In this document: positions 9,439-18,748 of the stretch, in pieces
How the letters are laid out: every line of letters begins with the position of its first letter
Position numbering within the stretch: position 1 is the first letter of the stretch
From: Pseudomonadota bacterium
Lineage (GTDB): Bacteria > Desulfobacterota > Binatia > UBA9968
Assembly: GCA_021324155.1 (NCBI GenBank)
Contig: JAJPJQ010000036.1
Coordinates: 181,646-245,645, forward strand
Direction of reading: 5' to 3'
DNA length: 64,000 nt
Position numbers and translations under genes: made by a program
Notes under the pieces: generated by a model
The model's database searches: none
What the model was told of the DNA's origin: nothing
The model's input: the letters and a program-made list of their open reading frames with translations, nothing else

Positions 9439-10511
9439 CCAAGCCACCTCTTCTCGTACATCATTTTCCCAAAATGGTTGGCTTTGGGAATCCAAGCGTA
9501 ACGATAAAAGTTTATGTGATACATGGTCCGCACGTCCGTTGTCCATTTCTTGTGCCAATCGCGAACGCGGCCATAAAACTCCACAATTTCGGTCTGAGTT
9601 TCGTTACAGAGAGCTTTAAATATCCCTTCATGTAAGAGCAAACCCAGGGATAACCCCTCAACACTCTCGTCATAAGCTGTTTTTAAGATGACGACTTTCC
9701 GGTCCCGAGTTAAACAAAGATCGCTGGCAACTATTTTACCGTCAAGTAAAAGACTAAAAATAATTCCCTCCGACCGAGCGCAAAAGTCTTCCATAATTTC
9801 TCTGTAAAACAACCCTTGCGGATTTCCCGCCGATACGGCAGTGCCTTCTTTGGACTTCCATCCTGAACCTTCGAGGTGACCGTAAGCCTCGATTGCTGAT
9901 GCTACAGCCGCTGGATCTTTCTCAGCACGGAGCTCGAGTACACTTCCCTTTTCTGCAAGACGCCGCCGCTGCCGTGTTAGGTTGTGGGTCAAATTTTTAC
10001 TGCGATTGCCCCAATATTCCTCCCATGATTTTGGCAAGATAAGCCGCGCCGTGTCGATGTAATCGAGCTTTTGAGCTGACAGCGAACCGTTCAGCCCATC
10101 CCAAGGTGCAAAATCTGGATCCTGCTGCAAAACCGAAATCCCCAAAGCATGTCCGGGCAATGAACGCATCAACGACAGCATCTGTTCCCGCAGATGCTCC
10201 ACATCGGTTCTGCCGAAAGTCGCCAATCCAATCGGCGCCTGTGACGGCTGGAATGTTTCCCAAAAGCCTGTGCGCCTTTGGGTAAGTAAGGCTGCTGCCG
10301 GCTGCTGCGAAGCGTCGCAAATAGCCAGCAGGGTCTTCTCAGATGCAAAATTACGAACCAAGCTGGAAACAAATATGGAATCAAGCAGAATCGACTGACC
10401 ATAGATTTTATTGATACGATCCCACAAAGTGCGGAAACGATCAAAATGTTCGAGCGCAGAATAATATGTCCAACGCACAGCGATATCCTTTTCCAGATTC
10501 CCTTGGATCAC
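9426..10511 (-). CDS. CelD/BcsL-like acyltransferase (GNAT fold)
   Basis: A roughly 360-residue protein of the CelD/BcsL type, which share a GNAT/FemAB-like fold and occur in cellulose and exopolysaccharide loci. The conserved core is the LTRQRRRLAEKGSV region followed by YGHLEGSGWKSKEG, and later VASDLCLTRDRKVVILKTAYDE with GLLLHEGIFKAL. It probably transfers an acyl or aminoacyl group to a polysaccharide precursor. The start is uncertain: the GTG at 10511 overlaps the upstream stop as GTGA; a TTG at 10529 and a GTG at 10478 preceded by AAGGA are alternatives. Its end overlaps the TTG start of the oxidoreductase by 13 bases. Confidence 0.75.
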   Translation of the reverse strand: MIQGNLEKDIAVRWTYYSALEHFDRFRTLWDRINKIYGQSILLDSIFVSSLVRNFASEKTLLAICDASQQPAAALLTQRRTGFWETFQPSQAPIGLATFGRTDVEHLREQMLSLMRSLPGHALGISVLQQDPDFAPWDGLNGSLSAQKLDYIDTARLILPKSWEEYWGNRSKNLTHNLTRQRRRLAEKGSVLELRAEKDPAAVASAIEAYGHLEGSGWKSKEGTAVSAGNPQGLFYREIMEDFCARSEGIIFSLLLDGKIVASDLCLTRDRKVVILKTAYDESVEGLSLGLLLHEGIFKALCNETQTEIVEFYGRVRDWHKKWTTDVRTMYHINFYRYAWIPKANHFGKMMYEKRWLGWKN

Positions 10512-11608
10512 GCACAAAGCTTGTAGCAATTCAGTCGGAGTCCGAAGCAGAAGATGTCTTCATCCCAGGGAGTCGCACGTCGCAGTTCGAACAACTGACG
10601 AGCGCTGTCATTGGTGCCAAAGATAGTCGTCACGGCACACGAATATCCCGCTTCCTGCACAATCTCTACGATCTCGTCACTATAATCCTTCTTACTTCCA
10701 TTAGGGTATGCGAAGGAGCTAATGGGTGTGCCCAGTTCTTTCTCGATTATTGATTTGGATTGTTGTATTTCGGCCCGTGCCTCCTCAACCGAGAGAACAG
10801 ATAATATTGGATGTGTCACAGTATGTGAGCCGAATGCTATGCCACTCTTTTGCATCGCTCTGATTTGATCCCAGGTCAGCATCAAATCCTCACCTGCCGC
10901 TGAATCTTCGCTGACCCCCAATTTGCTCACCACTTCATCAATGACTCGTAATCGGTCCCTACCGCCAAGGACCCGCAATAGACCCAAGACTTCATTCTGC
11001 GCTACGAGCTTCTCGGCTGAAGTCGTTAAAGAATAACGTCTCGCCATTCTTCCAGGCATATCTAAGAACGCCTTTTGCGTTTTTCGAAAGGCGCCGAATA
11101 TACGGTCGTGCCATAGTACTTTGCCGGTGTCGATCGCGTCTGTGGCGAGAAATATCGTCGCGGGAATCGAAAAATGCTTGAGGATCGGGAATGCGTTAAG
11201 GTAGTTGTCTCGATAACCATCATCGAAGGTTACCACCACGGCATTCTCTGGAACGTCCGCTCTCCGCAAACGATCCACTGCGGTTTCCAAGTCACAGACG
11301 TTGAAGTTGTGGGCTAAATAATCCATCTGCCGCTCAAAAATCTTGATCGGCGTGGCAGGAAAAAATAGGTCGTTCTCATCGTTGATACGATGGTAAACAA
11401 GTATTTGCAGATTTCTTGTCCGTCTTTTAACAAGAAAAGGGAATGTCGCTTTATGTTGCTCTTTTAACTGAAAATAGTTCACGAAAAGGTTTAAAAATTT
11501 AATCGTGTACGTACGAAAAAGTAACGTCGCGACAAGGCTGAAGAGTAATCTTCTGCTGTTTCGCGCTTTAAGCGACTGCATTCTTGCCAGCCCCGAGAAG
11601 GAAATCAT
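10508..11608 (-). CDS. Polysaccharide deacetylase (NodB-homology, CE4)
   Basis: A 366-residue CE4 esterase. The NodB domain begins with ILVYHRIND, then VVTFDDGYRDN, whose Asp-Asp pair is catalytic and metal-binding; the second motif is FGSHTVTHPILS (HxxxH metal ligands), and a later FAYPNG motif completes the set. An N-terminal hydrophobic stretch (about residues 20-45) may anchor it to the membrane. It should remove N-acetyl groups from a glycan in the periplasm or on the membrane. It follows the asparagine-synthetase-like gene by 31 bases. This is the second deacetylase in the window; the DUF3473-type one is at 62.4-63.3 kb. Confidence 0.88.
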   Translation of the reverse strand: MISFSGLARMQSLKARNSRRLLFSLVATLLFRTYTIKFLNLFVNYFQLKEQHKATFPFLVKRRTRNLQILVYHRINDENDLFFPATPIKIFERQMDYLAHNFNVCDLETAVDRLRRADVPENAVVVTFDDGYRDNYLNAFPILKHFSIPATIFLATDAIDTGKVLWHDRIFGAFRKTQKAFLDMPGRMARRYSLTTSAEKLVAQNEVLGLLRVLGGRDRLRVIDEVVSKLGVSEDSAAGEDLMLTWDQIRAMQKSGIAFGSHTVTHPILSVLSVEEARAEIQQSKSIIEKELGTPISSFAYPNGSKKDYSDEIVEIVQEAGYSCAVTTIFGTNDSARQLFELRRATPWDEDIFCFGLRLNCYKLCA

Positions 11609-11639
11609 TGAACCGCAGCAAGTCCGCCCTTCTCTACGT

Positions 11640-13529
11640 TCAATTTAGTGTTGAATAGTTCCGGTGCCACAATTCTAAAATCATGAGATTCCAAAGAATT
11701 GTGCCATAAAAAGCCGTTGAATCGTTTTGATGCCGCAGAACAAGTTCTTCCAACGTGTTTTTTTGAAAATATCCACGTTGAATTGTTGTCGGGTCTAAAA
11801 GTAAATCGAGCATCATTTCATTGAGTCGTTTATCGGTCCGAAGCCATGACGGAATGGGTAGACCAAAGCCGTGTTTTGTCTTTTTTCTAATCTCTACTGG
11901 AAGGAAATCGGCGTAAGTCTCTTTAAAAAACGACCGCAGGCGTCTCCCTTTCATTTTGATATGAGCCGGTATTGAGGCCGCAAATTCTGCTAAGACGTGA
12001 TCGAGAAAGGGAAATCGCACTGCGATGCCGGCGTTCGCCGTCATACGTACGACTTTAAAGAGATCGTTGTCGGCTATGGTGTGCTTAAGATCGATATAGA
12101 GTTGTCGATCAAGTTCGGTTTCGCCGGTCGCGCTACGATAAAGAGAGTAGATGCTTTCATATGTGTCATAGCCGTCGCCTAGGGATCGAATGAAGCCGGG
12201 CTCGAACAACGACGGCATCGGAAATGTTTCGAATAAGCCGTACGCAGTAAGGCGCTGCGGATAAGGAACACTGGCCCGGCTAATATATTTTTGAGCCTTT
12301 TCGATCAGCGGAAACCGAAATTGATCCGCGAGCGCGAAGATCGTTGGCCCGACGATTGGCTCGCGGATCCAACGGGGGATTTTATGGTAGTAATCGAAAA
12401 ATCGCTGATCCGCGTAGCGCTCGTTTCCCGCAAACAGCTCGTCTCCGCCGTCGCCGGCGTAGAGAACCTTTACACCATTGTCGCTTGCAAGCTTGGCACA
12501 GAAATAAGTGGGTATTGCAGAGGCGTTCGCATAAGGCTCGTCAAAAGCGTTTAGCAGCAGTGGGATAGTCTCATACGCATCGCGCGGAGTAACGAAATAT
12601 TCAAAGTGCCTACAAGCAAAGGCGCGCGCAGCGATCCGCGCGTAGTTTATCTCATTATATCTCGTTTCACCGAAGCCGATGGAGAACGACTTAATAGGTC
12701 GCTTCAGTAATTTGCATAATACTCCCGTGACCGTACTACTGTCCACTCCACCGCTCAGGAAGGTACCGATCTCGTCCGGTAAACTTTCGTTTTTGAGGCG
12801 CACGGAGACGGCTTCGGTGAAGTTCTCTTTGAGCTCATGCTTCAGCTGCCTTTTGCGAGGCTTCTCAGCTGCCGAAAAGCGGATGTCCCAATAACGCGTC
12901 AGATGAACGTCACCTTTATAATATCTTAGAACGTAACCAGGCGGCAGCTTACGGATCTCGTTAAAAATTGTCTTTGGCGTAGGAATGACCGAAGACGCCG
13001 TGACATCGACGATCGCCTGGGGATTAATCGTCCGCTTGATAGGAAAAGGACAGGCCAAAATGCTTTTTATTTTTGAGCTGAAGACGAGTTTGTCGTTGTC
13101 CTCATAGTAAAAAAGCGGGTGCACTCGGAATCGATCAGTCGCGAGGTAAAGCGTTTCCTGGGTTCCGTCCCAGAGGGCCGTTACGAATTCCCCGCGGATT
13201 TTTTCCAGGGCCGCTGGGCCGCTTTTGTGAAACATTCTCAGGAGCGCTGTCGCCGGATCGAGTTCCGGCCGCTCTTCGGGAATCAAATCCGATAGATTGT
13301 AAATATTGCCATAGAACGCCAGCGCCAAGATTGACCCGTGAACGTCCATTTTGGCTATGCCTGCAGAATACCCTGCCGAGCTCTGCACGGCTAAACCCAA
13401 TGCATTTACAGTGGCTATAGAACCTCTTTCCTCATGCGCATTGCCGAGAACTCGCAACATGGACGCAAGGTCGGAGTTGGTCACTTGGCGATTCCGATCC
13501 CTTTGGACAATTCCGCAAATTCCACTCAT
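11640..13529 (-). CDS. Asparagine-synthetase-like amidotransferase lacking the Cys nucleophile
   Basis: A 629-residue protein with AsnB architecture: an N-terminal glutaminase-like domain (about 1-200) and a C-terminal ATP-pyrophosphatase domain with an intact FLSGGVDSST loop. The N-terminus reads MSGICGIV where active AsnB reads MCGI, so the residue that must become the N-terminal nucleophile is Ser. The glutamine-binding HRGPD is absent (NAHEERGS lies there), and the FNGEIYN motif is FYGNIYN. Glutamine hydrolysis is therefore probably lost. The protein may use free ammonia or another amine, or adenylate a carboxyl for another nucleophile. It follows a second degenerate homologue at 13552-15384 with a 22-base gap. 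Typical AsnB length; the role is presumably amide formation on a glycan constituent. Confidence 0.85.
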   Translation of the reverse strand: MSGICGIVQRDRNRQVTNSDLASMLRVLGNAHEERGSIATVNALGLAVQSSAGYSAGIAKMDVHGSILALAFYGNIYNLSDLIPEERPELDPATALLRMFHKSGPAALEKIRGEFVTALWDGTQETLYLATDRFRVHPLFYYEDNDKLVFSSKIKSILACPFPIKRTINPQAIVDVTASSVIPTPKTIFNEIRKLPPGYVLRYYKGDVHLTRYWDIRFSAAEKPRKRQLKHELKENFTEAVSVRLKNESLPDEIGTFLSGGVDSSTVTGVLCKLLKRPIKSFSIGFGETRYNEINYARIAARAFACRHFEYFVTPRDAYETIPLLLNAFDEPYANASAIPTYFCAKLASDNGVKVLYAGDGGDELFAGNERYADQRFFDYYHKIPRWIREPIVGPTIFALADQFRFPLIEKAQKYISRASVPYPQRLTAYGLFETFPMPSLFEPGFIRSLGDGYDTYESIYSLYRSATGETELDRQLYIDLKHTIADNDLFKVVRMTANAGIAVRFPFLDHVLAEFAASIPAHIKMKGRRLRSFFKETYADFLPVEIRKKTKHGFGLPIPSWLRTDKRLNEMMLDLLLDPTTIQRGYFQKNTLEELVLRHQNDSTAFYGTILWNLMILELWHRNYSTLN

Positions 13530-13551
13530 GGGTTTCTACCGGATCGAAGCG

Positions 13552-15384
13552 TTACAAATTACCATTACTTCGCAGACCGTCTCTGGCGCGAAGCGTGTAC
13601 TCGAGGCTGAGCACACGAGCCCACTGGTCCTCAAAAGGAAAATTCTGCCGATGAGAACGCTCGAGGAAATTATTCAACGCGATATGATCCAAGAGCTCTC
13701 CCACCTTGAGACCTGCGGGGCGCAACAGTTCTCGTACTTCGTCTTCAGCCCAAAGCTGGAGCCGAGGTGGAAGGCTTTCCGGTACAGCGGATCGTTTTTT
13801 GCCGATCTTCGAGAAGAGTCTCGAGACGACTTTCTTACCATAATACAACGGCAGCGGCCAAAAACGCGCGACATTCTTCCACCTCACCGGAGCGGCGGGG
13901 TATCCGTGCTCTAGCGGAAACTCAGCGAGTCTCGGTTGAAAGTCGGCCAGCATGTAACGTATTAAACCGCTGCGGCGACGTAAGCGCGTCGCCGTCTGGA
14001 GCATCGTTTCGAGAACTGAGCGAAACAGGAATGGCGATAAACACGGCCAAAGCCGATTCGTACTGCTAGCCAATCTCCCCTGCCACCGCTGCATGCGCAT
14101 AGCGAGATAAGCATGATCCATTTGCAAAGTATTCGGCAAATTGGAGAGTCCGGTATTCGTTCGTTTAATAACGTCGGAGAGATGAGCGACTAAATTAAGT
14201 CTAATGTTCGCAGGGAATAGCGTAGCGTCAAACTGACATGCCGCGAATCGCCGGCGAGCGAGCATTTCAGCATCAAGCTCATGCCGCTCGCCGGCGTTGG
14301 GAAACAACAGCTCCCACCAGTATCCTCGCGCCAATTCCCCGAACGATCCATTGATACTGATGTTAAAAGAGTTCGAAAGTTTAACATGGATGTCGAGGAT
14401 CCGCGCGTACTCCACAAGGTCGTATTCTCCATCGGTGAACGATAGTGCATCTTTGACACGCTCAAAAGAAACTGATGCGGTGGGGTTGACATGTAGATGC
14501 GGCAAATGCAGGAGCTCTGCGAGGCCGCGCGAGACAATGACATCGGCGCTTTCCGGCGAACCTGAAACTGTCACACTAAACGGGACTTGCCCGGTGAGAA
14601 ACGCCGAGGCTATAGCGCGTGAATCGTACCCACCTGTAAGATCGCAAACGGGACGCGAGAAGAGTCGACTTATCTTCTGAGCAGCGCACGAAAGCGCTTC
14701 ACCGAGAGCTCTTACCGCTACTCGTCCATCCAGAGACTCGGGATGAAGATCGCTAATACGCCAGTACGATTGACTGGTTTGTTGCATATCTTGCGTGTAG
14801 CGAAAGACGCTCCCGGGTCCCAGCTTGCGAACTTCTTTATATAGCGTCCGATCTTCATACATTATTCCCGTGTTGAGGAACTCCTGGCATCCTATGGGAT
14901 CGAAGGTACATTCATCGCCGATGCATGTAAGCAACAGCGATGAACTGGAGATTGCAACTGCGTTGGAGCATGATCGTACGAAGCAATGACAACTTCCCAC
15001 GAGATCGGTAACAACAACCGTTTCTTTCGTAATGCCGTTGCCGAAGACTATGACAAAAAATCCTTCGAGTTCTTTCGCAACTTGCACTTCGCCCTTTTTG
15101 AGACAATCCTCTAGCAGCTTCGACTCCGCCCCGGTTCCATAGCCGTCTGCATGAAACCACGTGCCAATGGTTAGGAGCCAACTGCCTGTTTTAATATCCG
15201 TGACAATTGCGCGGGCTGTTCCGTTTCGTTGCGGAAACGATACAGCTCGGGCCCAATCTTTTTCTATAATCGCACAAGGAGTTTGGAACTTGAGATGCTG
15301 CGCCGCAGTGATTCCGGCGCGGAATAGTCGATTGGCCGCGTCCGGGGAATGCCGTGCGGGCACAATGATCAAAAAATTTCCCAA
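13552..15384 (-). CDS. Diverged asparagine-synthetase-like protein with degenerate glutaminase domain
   Basis: A 610-residue AsnB relative. The C-terminal synthetase domain carries a PP-loop in the form DLTGGYDSRA, the variant seen in asparagine-synthase-related proteins of secondary and glycan metabolism. The N-terminal domain keeps the Ntn-like outline (GTWFHADGYG, ELEGFFVIVF, LVGSCHCF) but starts MGNFLIIVP, with neither Cys nor the CGI motif, so it cannot hydrolyse glutamine in the usual way. The TTG at 15384 is the best start I can see and has only a weak AGG upstream. It is followed 22 bases on by a second AsnB-like gene lacking the nucleophile. The pair may act together in amidation or acyl-adenylate chemistry; the substrate is unknown. 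Confidence 0.8.
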   Translation of the reverse strand: MGNFLIIVPARHSPDAANRLFRAGITAAQHLKFQTPCAIIEKDWARAVSFPQRNGTARAIVTDIKTGSWLLTIGTWFHADGYGTGAESKLLEDCLKKGEVQVAKELEGFFVIVFGNGITKETVVVTDLVGSCHCFVRSCSNAVAISSSSLLLTCIGDECTFDPIGCQEFLNTGIMYEDRTLYKEVRKLGPGSVFRYTQDMQQTSQSYWRISDLHPESLDGRVAVRALGEALSCAAQKISRLFSRPVCDLTGGYDSRAIASAFLTGQVPFSVTVSGSPESADVIVSRGLAELLHLPHLHVNPTASVSFERVKDALSFTDGEYDLVEYARILDIHVKLSNSFNISINGSFGELARGYWWELLFPNAGERHELDAEMLARRRFAACQFDATLFPANIRLNLVAHLSDVIKRTNTGLSNLPNTLQMDHAYLAMRMQRWQGRLASSTNRLWPCLSPFLFRSVLETMLQTATRLRRRSGLIRYMLADFQPRLAEFPLEHGYPAAPVRWKNVARFWPLPLYYGKKVVSRLFSKIGKKRSAVPESLPPRLQLWAEDEVRELLRPAGLKVGELLDHIALNNFLERSHRQNFPFEDQWARVLSLEYTLRARDGLRSNGNL

Positions 15385-15579
15385 AATGCAGCCTGTTATA
15401 AACGGATTAGCGAGCGGCTTGGGAAAAGCCGAGGTCTAAACACGGGGCGATGAATGTTGGTTTAAAAGGTTGACGATGTGACCGCGCGCGCGTAGCTGTT
15501 TCAAAGTTCGCAGCACTTCGTAGACAGTGTTTCGGGTTATAACTTCCAATTGTGAAGAGTCCAACCCGTGTCAAAATGA
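15385..15579 (-). other. Intergenic gap of 195 bases
   Basis: No gene is secure here. A 42-codon frame from a TTG at 15564 to a TAG at 15436 encodes a helix-rich peptide containing NTVYEVLRTLKQLRARGH, which looks like the recognition part of a winged helix. It has no clear ribosome site and may be chance or a remnant. No hairpin followed by a T-run was found in the direction of transcription, so I see no intrinsic terminator between the GT4 gene upstream and the AsnB-like gene downstream. Confidence 0.4.
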
Positions 15580-16794
15580 TTACGCTTGAACGATATTACC
15601 ACCAGCTACTTTTTCTAACGCACCACGCTCGAGTACGGCGTGAAATACATTCAGCAATTTTGTCGCAGTACACTGCCATGTATGTTCGGCAGCATAGGCA
15701 GCTATCTCCTGGGGCCGCCAGTTACGATTGAGCGCAACGCCAAGCGCGTCGGCGATGTCTCGTTCATTGCGAGCCGTCAAAAGTCCGACGGCATTCGAAG
15801 CAATAATTTCTGGAATGCCACCCACACTCGTCGCAACAACGGGAACGCCGCAGGCAAGCGATTCGAGCACGACATTTGGCCAGCCTTCCTGGGCGCTGGC
15901 TAAACAAGAGAGATCGGCGGCACAATACCAGAGGCGCAGCTCGTCATGCGGGACCGCGCCCACAAGACGAACCCGCGCTTGAAGCTCTAACGAAGCGATT
16001 AGCTTTTCGAGTTTTGCACGCGAAGGGCCATCGCCAACAATCGCCAGTTGCAGATCGGCGTCGAAAGAATCCAGCAACCTTCGGAATGCTTTTATGAGAA
16101 GCTCGAATCCTTTGTTATCGGTTAGGCTGCCAACCGAGACGATCGTTTTCCGGTTTGGCAGCGCAAGGGCCTTCCGAGCGCTTTCTTTCTCAAAAGGATA
16201 GAAGCTTTCGACATTCACCCCGTTCGGAATTGTGACGATTTTATTTTCGACAACACCCATTTCGACGATAGCTGATTTCAAAGCTTGAGAGACTGCAATG
16301 ACGCGATCCGCCTTAAATAACACGTAGCGCAACAAACGCGGAATTAAGTGAAGCGTTCGGAAAAGATTAATGTCGCTGCCTCTCGCGGACACCACAACAG
16401 GCCTATTAAAAAAGCGACCTAGCTGAATCGCGGCGAATCCGTCGGGGTAGACATAATGGGCGTCAATGAGATCAAAATCGAAATGCTTTTGGATTTTCGT
16501 TACTATCGGTAGAACTGACAAGAACATCATCCAACCATAAAGCATCATCCCGAATTTTGGGGTCATAAAGAAACGCGGATGATAAACTTCGATGCCGTCC
16601 CTCACTTCATATCGAGCCACACGATTGAACCGTGAACGCCAACCGAAATTCAAAGGATAATACGGAACCGGTGCCACGACCTTGATGCTACAGCCCTTGA
16701 GCTCGGCAAAATGCGTCATTCGCTCCTTGACGAAGACGCCGTAATTGGGCGCAACGTGGTTCGGGTAAAGATTGGTGAAAACCAAGACTTTCAT
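15580..16794 (-). CDS. Glycosyltransferase family 4
   Basis: A 404-residue GT-B glycosyltransferase. The start is the ATG at 16794, giving MKVLVFTNLYPNHVAPNYG; it overlaps the stop of the amidotransferase as ATGA. A longer frame to 16935 is only overlap with that gene. N-terminal motifs include SARGSDINL, the phosphate-contact loop. The C-terminal domain has IVSVGSLTDNKGFELLI, a typical donor-domain first strand, and QEGWPNVVLESLACGVPVVATSVGG, the E-x7-E donor-sugar motif of GT4. It should act at the cytoplasmic membrane face. A 195-base gap follows it, the longest internal gap in this part of the locus. Confidence 0.93.
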   Translation of the reverse strand: MKVLVFTNLYPNHVAPNYGVFVKERMTHFAELKGCSIKVVAPVPYYPLNFGWRSRFNRVARYEVRDGIEVYHPRFFMTPKFGMMLYGWMMFLSVLPIVTKIQKHFDFDLIDAHYVYPDGFAAIQLGRFFNRPVVVSARGSDINLFRTLHLIPRLLRYVLFKADRVIAVSQALKSAIVEMGVVENKIVTIPNGVNVESFYPFEKESARKALALPNRKTIVSVGSLTDNKGFELLIKAFRRLLDSFDADLQLAIVGDGPSRAKLEKLIASLELQARVRLVGAVPHDELRLWYCAADLSCLASAQEGWPNVVLESLACGVPVVATSVGGIPEIIASNAVGLLTARNERDIADALGVALNRNWRPQEIAAYAAEHTWQCTATKLLNVFHAVLERGALEKVAGGNIVQA

Positions 16795-18719
16795 GCGACC
16801 GATCCCGCGCGCGCGCGTTGCTCGATCGTGTCGCCGGCGCGATTTTGCTGGAACTGCCGCTGCCACAAACGAAACATGAGAAAGGTCCAGAGCTCCGTGG
16901 AGCGATTGCGGAGGCCGCTTTGATGTTCGCGCCACAACTGTCCCACCGTCGATCGATCGAGCAGGCCGTCATCGGCGCCCGTGAAGATGACGTCATGGGC
17001 CAGCTCTTTGAGTTCGTTGCGGAACCAGCGCGCCAATGGGACGGCAAACCCCATCTTTTTTCGCTGCACGACGGTGTCGGGCAAGATTTTCTCGAGCGCT
17101 TTTTTGAGAATGTATTTGCCGTTCGTGCCGCGCAGCTTGAGCGCCGCCGGAATCGACGCGGTTAATTCCATCAGCTCGTGATCGAGAAGCGGCGCGCGCA
17201 CCTCTAGGGAATGCGCCATGCTGGCGCGGTCGACCTTCGCTAAAATATCGTCCGTCAAATACGTCTTGATATCGAGGTACTGAATGCGCGAAAGCGGATC
17301 GTCCGTGCCGGCGCGGTCGTAATGCTCGCGAAAGACATCCAACGAATCGTAGCCGTTGAGCGTTCCAAGCACATCCGAATGCAACACGGATGCTTTTAAT
17401 TCCGGCTGCAGCGCGGAAACGGAGCGGAAATACGCCTCGACGGGAGAGCGCGAGAGGTTCTTGAACGTGGCCTTACCCCGAAAGACACGCGGCGCCCAGT
17501 CCGCTTTGGGATAAAGCGACGCCAGGGCGCCGAAGACCGGCGCACGGATCGCGCCGGGGAGCAGCGCGCGCACCATGTTCTCGCGCCGGTCGAAATAATA
17601 GCGACGGTAGCCGGCGAAGTTTTCATCACCGCCGTCCCCGGAGAGCGCGACGGTTACATGTTCGCGCGCCACCTTCGAGACGTAATAGGTCGGCACCGCC
17701 GATGAATCCGCAAACGGCTCGTCGTAATGCCACGCGAGTTTTTCCACGATCCCGACGGCGTCGGGGTGAACGACCTGCTCGTAATGCCGCGTGTCAAACT
17801 TCGCTGCCACGATCCGCGCGTACTCGAGCTCGTCGAATTCTTTTTCCGGGAAACCGATCGCGCAGGTCGTTACGCGATCATTGATTAAACCCGCCATCAG
17901 CGCGACCACCGACGACGAATCGATGCCGCCGGAGAGAAAGGCTCCGAGCGGCACCTCGCTCATCAAGCGCAGCCGCACCGCTTCGCGGTAGGTCTCCAAG
18001 ACCCGCTCTGCCCATTGGCTTTCGCTGACCCCGGTATCTACGGTGAAGCGCAGATCCCAATATTGTGTCTCGCGCACAGCGCGATCCGAGAGAACGACAT
18101 AGTGGCCCGGGCGGACCTTGCGAATGCTTTTAAAAATCGATTTCGGAGCGGGGATATACAGAAACGAGAAATAGTCCGACATCGCCTCGAGGTCGACGTC
18201 GCGCGAGACGCCGGGGACGGCGAGGATCGCCTTCATCTCCGAAGCGAAAGCGACCCGCGATCCGTCGAGAAAATAAAAGAGCGGTTTCTTTCCGACGCGG
18301 TCCCGCGCCAGCACGAGCTTGCGCTCGCGCGCGTCCCAGATCGCGATCGCGAACATGCCCCGCAGCCGCTTAAAGCACTCCTCCCCTTCTTCCTCATAGA
18401 GATGGACGATTGCTTCGGTATCCGAGCGCGTTTTGAATACGTGGCCTTTCGCAACGAGCTCTCGATGCAGGTCAGCGAAATTATAAATCTCGCCGTTGAA
18501 GACGACCCATACGCTCTCGTCTTCGTTGGCGAGCGGCTGGTGGCCGCCCTCCAGGTCGATGATCGACAGTCTTCGGTGGCCGAGCCCGACGGGACCCGCG
18601 AGATAGAAGCCCTCATCGTCGGGCCCGCGGTGGACGAGCGCGTCGGTCATCGATTTGAGCACGCGCTGAGAAACAGGCTCGCGCGTTTTAAGATTATAAA
18701 GTCCGGCTATGCCGCACAT
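16791..18719 (-). CDS. asnB: Asparagine synthase-type amidotransferase 1, exosortase A-associated
   Basis: A 642-residue class II glutamine amidotransferase with all catalytic features: N-terminal MCGIAGLYN (Cys2), HRGPDDEG, FNGEIYNF, and the synthetase PP-loop FLSGGIDSSS. The whole sequence fits the XrtA-associated amidotransferase 1 family (TIGR03108 from memory). It hydrolyses glutamine and uses the ammonia to amidate a carboxyl, probably a uronic or other acidic group on the exopolysaccharide; the acceptor is not known. It lies between the stp2-type GT (29-base gap upstream) and a GT4 gene coupled by ATGA, the usual XrtA order. G+C is high here (72% by hand count at 18541-18600). It is the only fully canonical glutaminase among the amidotransferases at 11-19 kb. 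Confidence 0.93.
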   Translation of the reverse strand: MCGIAGLYNLKTREPVSQRVLKSMTDALVHRGPDDEGFYLAGPVGLGHRRLSIIDLEGGHQPLANEDESVWVVFNGEIYNFADLHRELVAKGHVFKTRSDTEAIVHLYEEEGEECFKRLRGMFAIAIWDARERKLVLARDRVGKKPLFYFLDGSRVAFASEMKAILAVPGVSRDVDLEAMSDYFSFLYIPAPKSIFKSIRKVRPGHYVVLSDRAVRETQYWDLRFTVDTGVSESQWAERVLETYREAVRLRLMSEVPLGAFLSGGIDSSSVVALMAGLINDRVTTCAIGFPEKEFDELEYARIVAAKFDTRHYEQVVHPDAVGIVEKLAWHYDEPFADSSAVPTYYVSKVAREHVTVALSGDGGDENFAGYRRYYFDRRENMVRALLPGAIRAPVFGALASLYPKADWAPRVFRGKATFKNLSRSPVEAYFRSVSALQPELKASVLHSDVLGTLNGYDSLDVFREHYDRAGTDDPLSRIQYLDIKTYLTDDILAKVDRASMAHSLEVRAPLLDHELMELTASIPAALKLRGTNGKYILKKALEKILPDTVVQRKKMGFAVPLARWFRNELKELAHDVIFTGADDGLLDRSTVGQLWREHQSGLRNRSTELWTFLMFRLWQRQFQQNRAGDTIEQRARAGSVA

Positions 18720-18748
18720 GTTTGCGTTTTTCTGGCGTTAGAGCGCCG

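Noticed and set aside
8414..9558. Two separate overlapping genes for the oxidoreductase
   Set aside because: Each half alone lacks an essential domain; together they make one family-length protein with a single missing base at the join.
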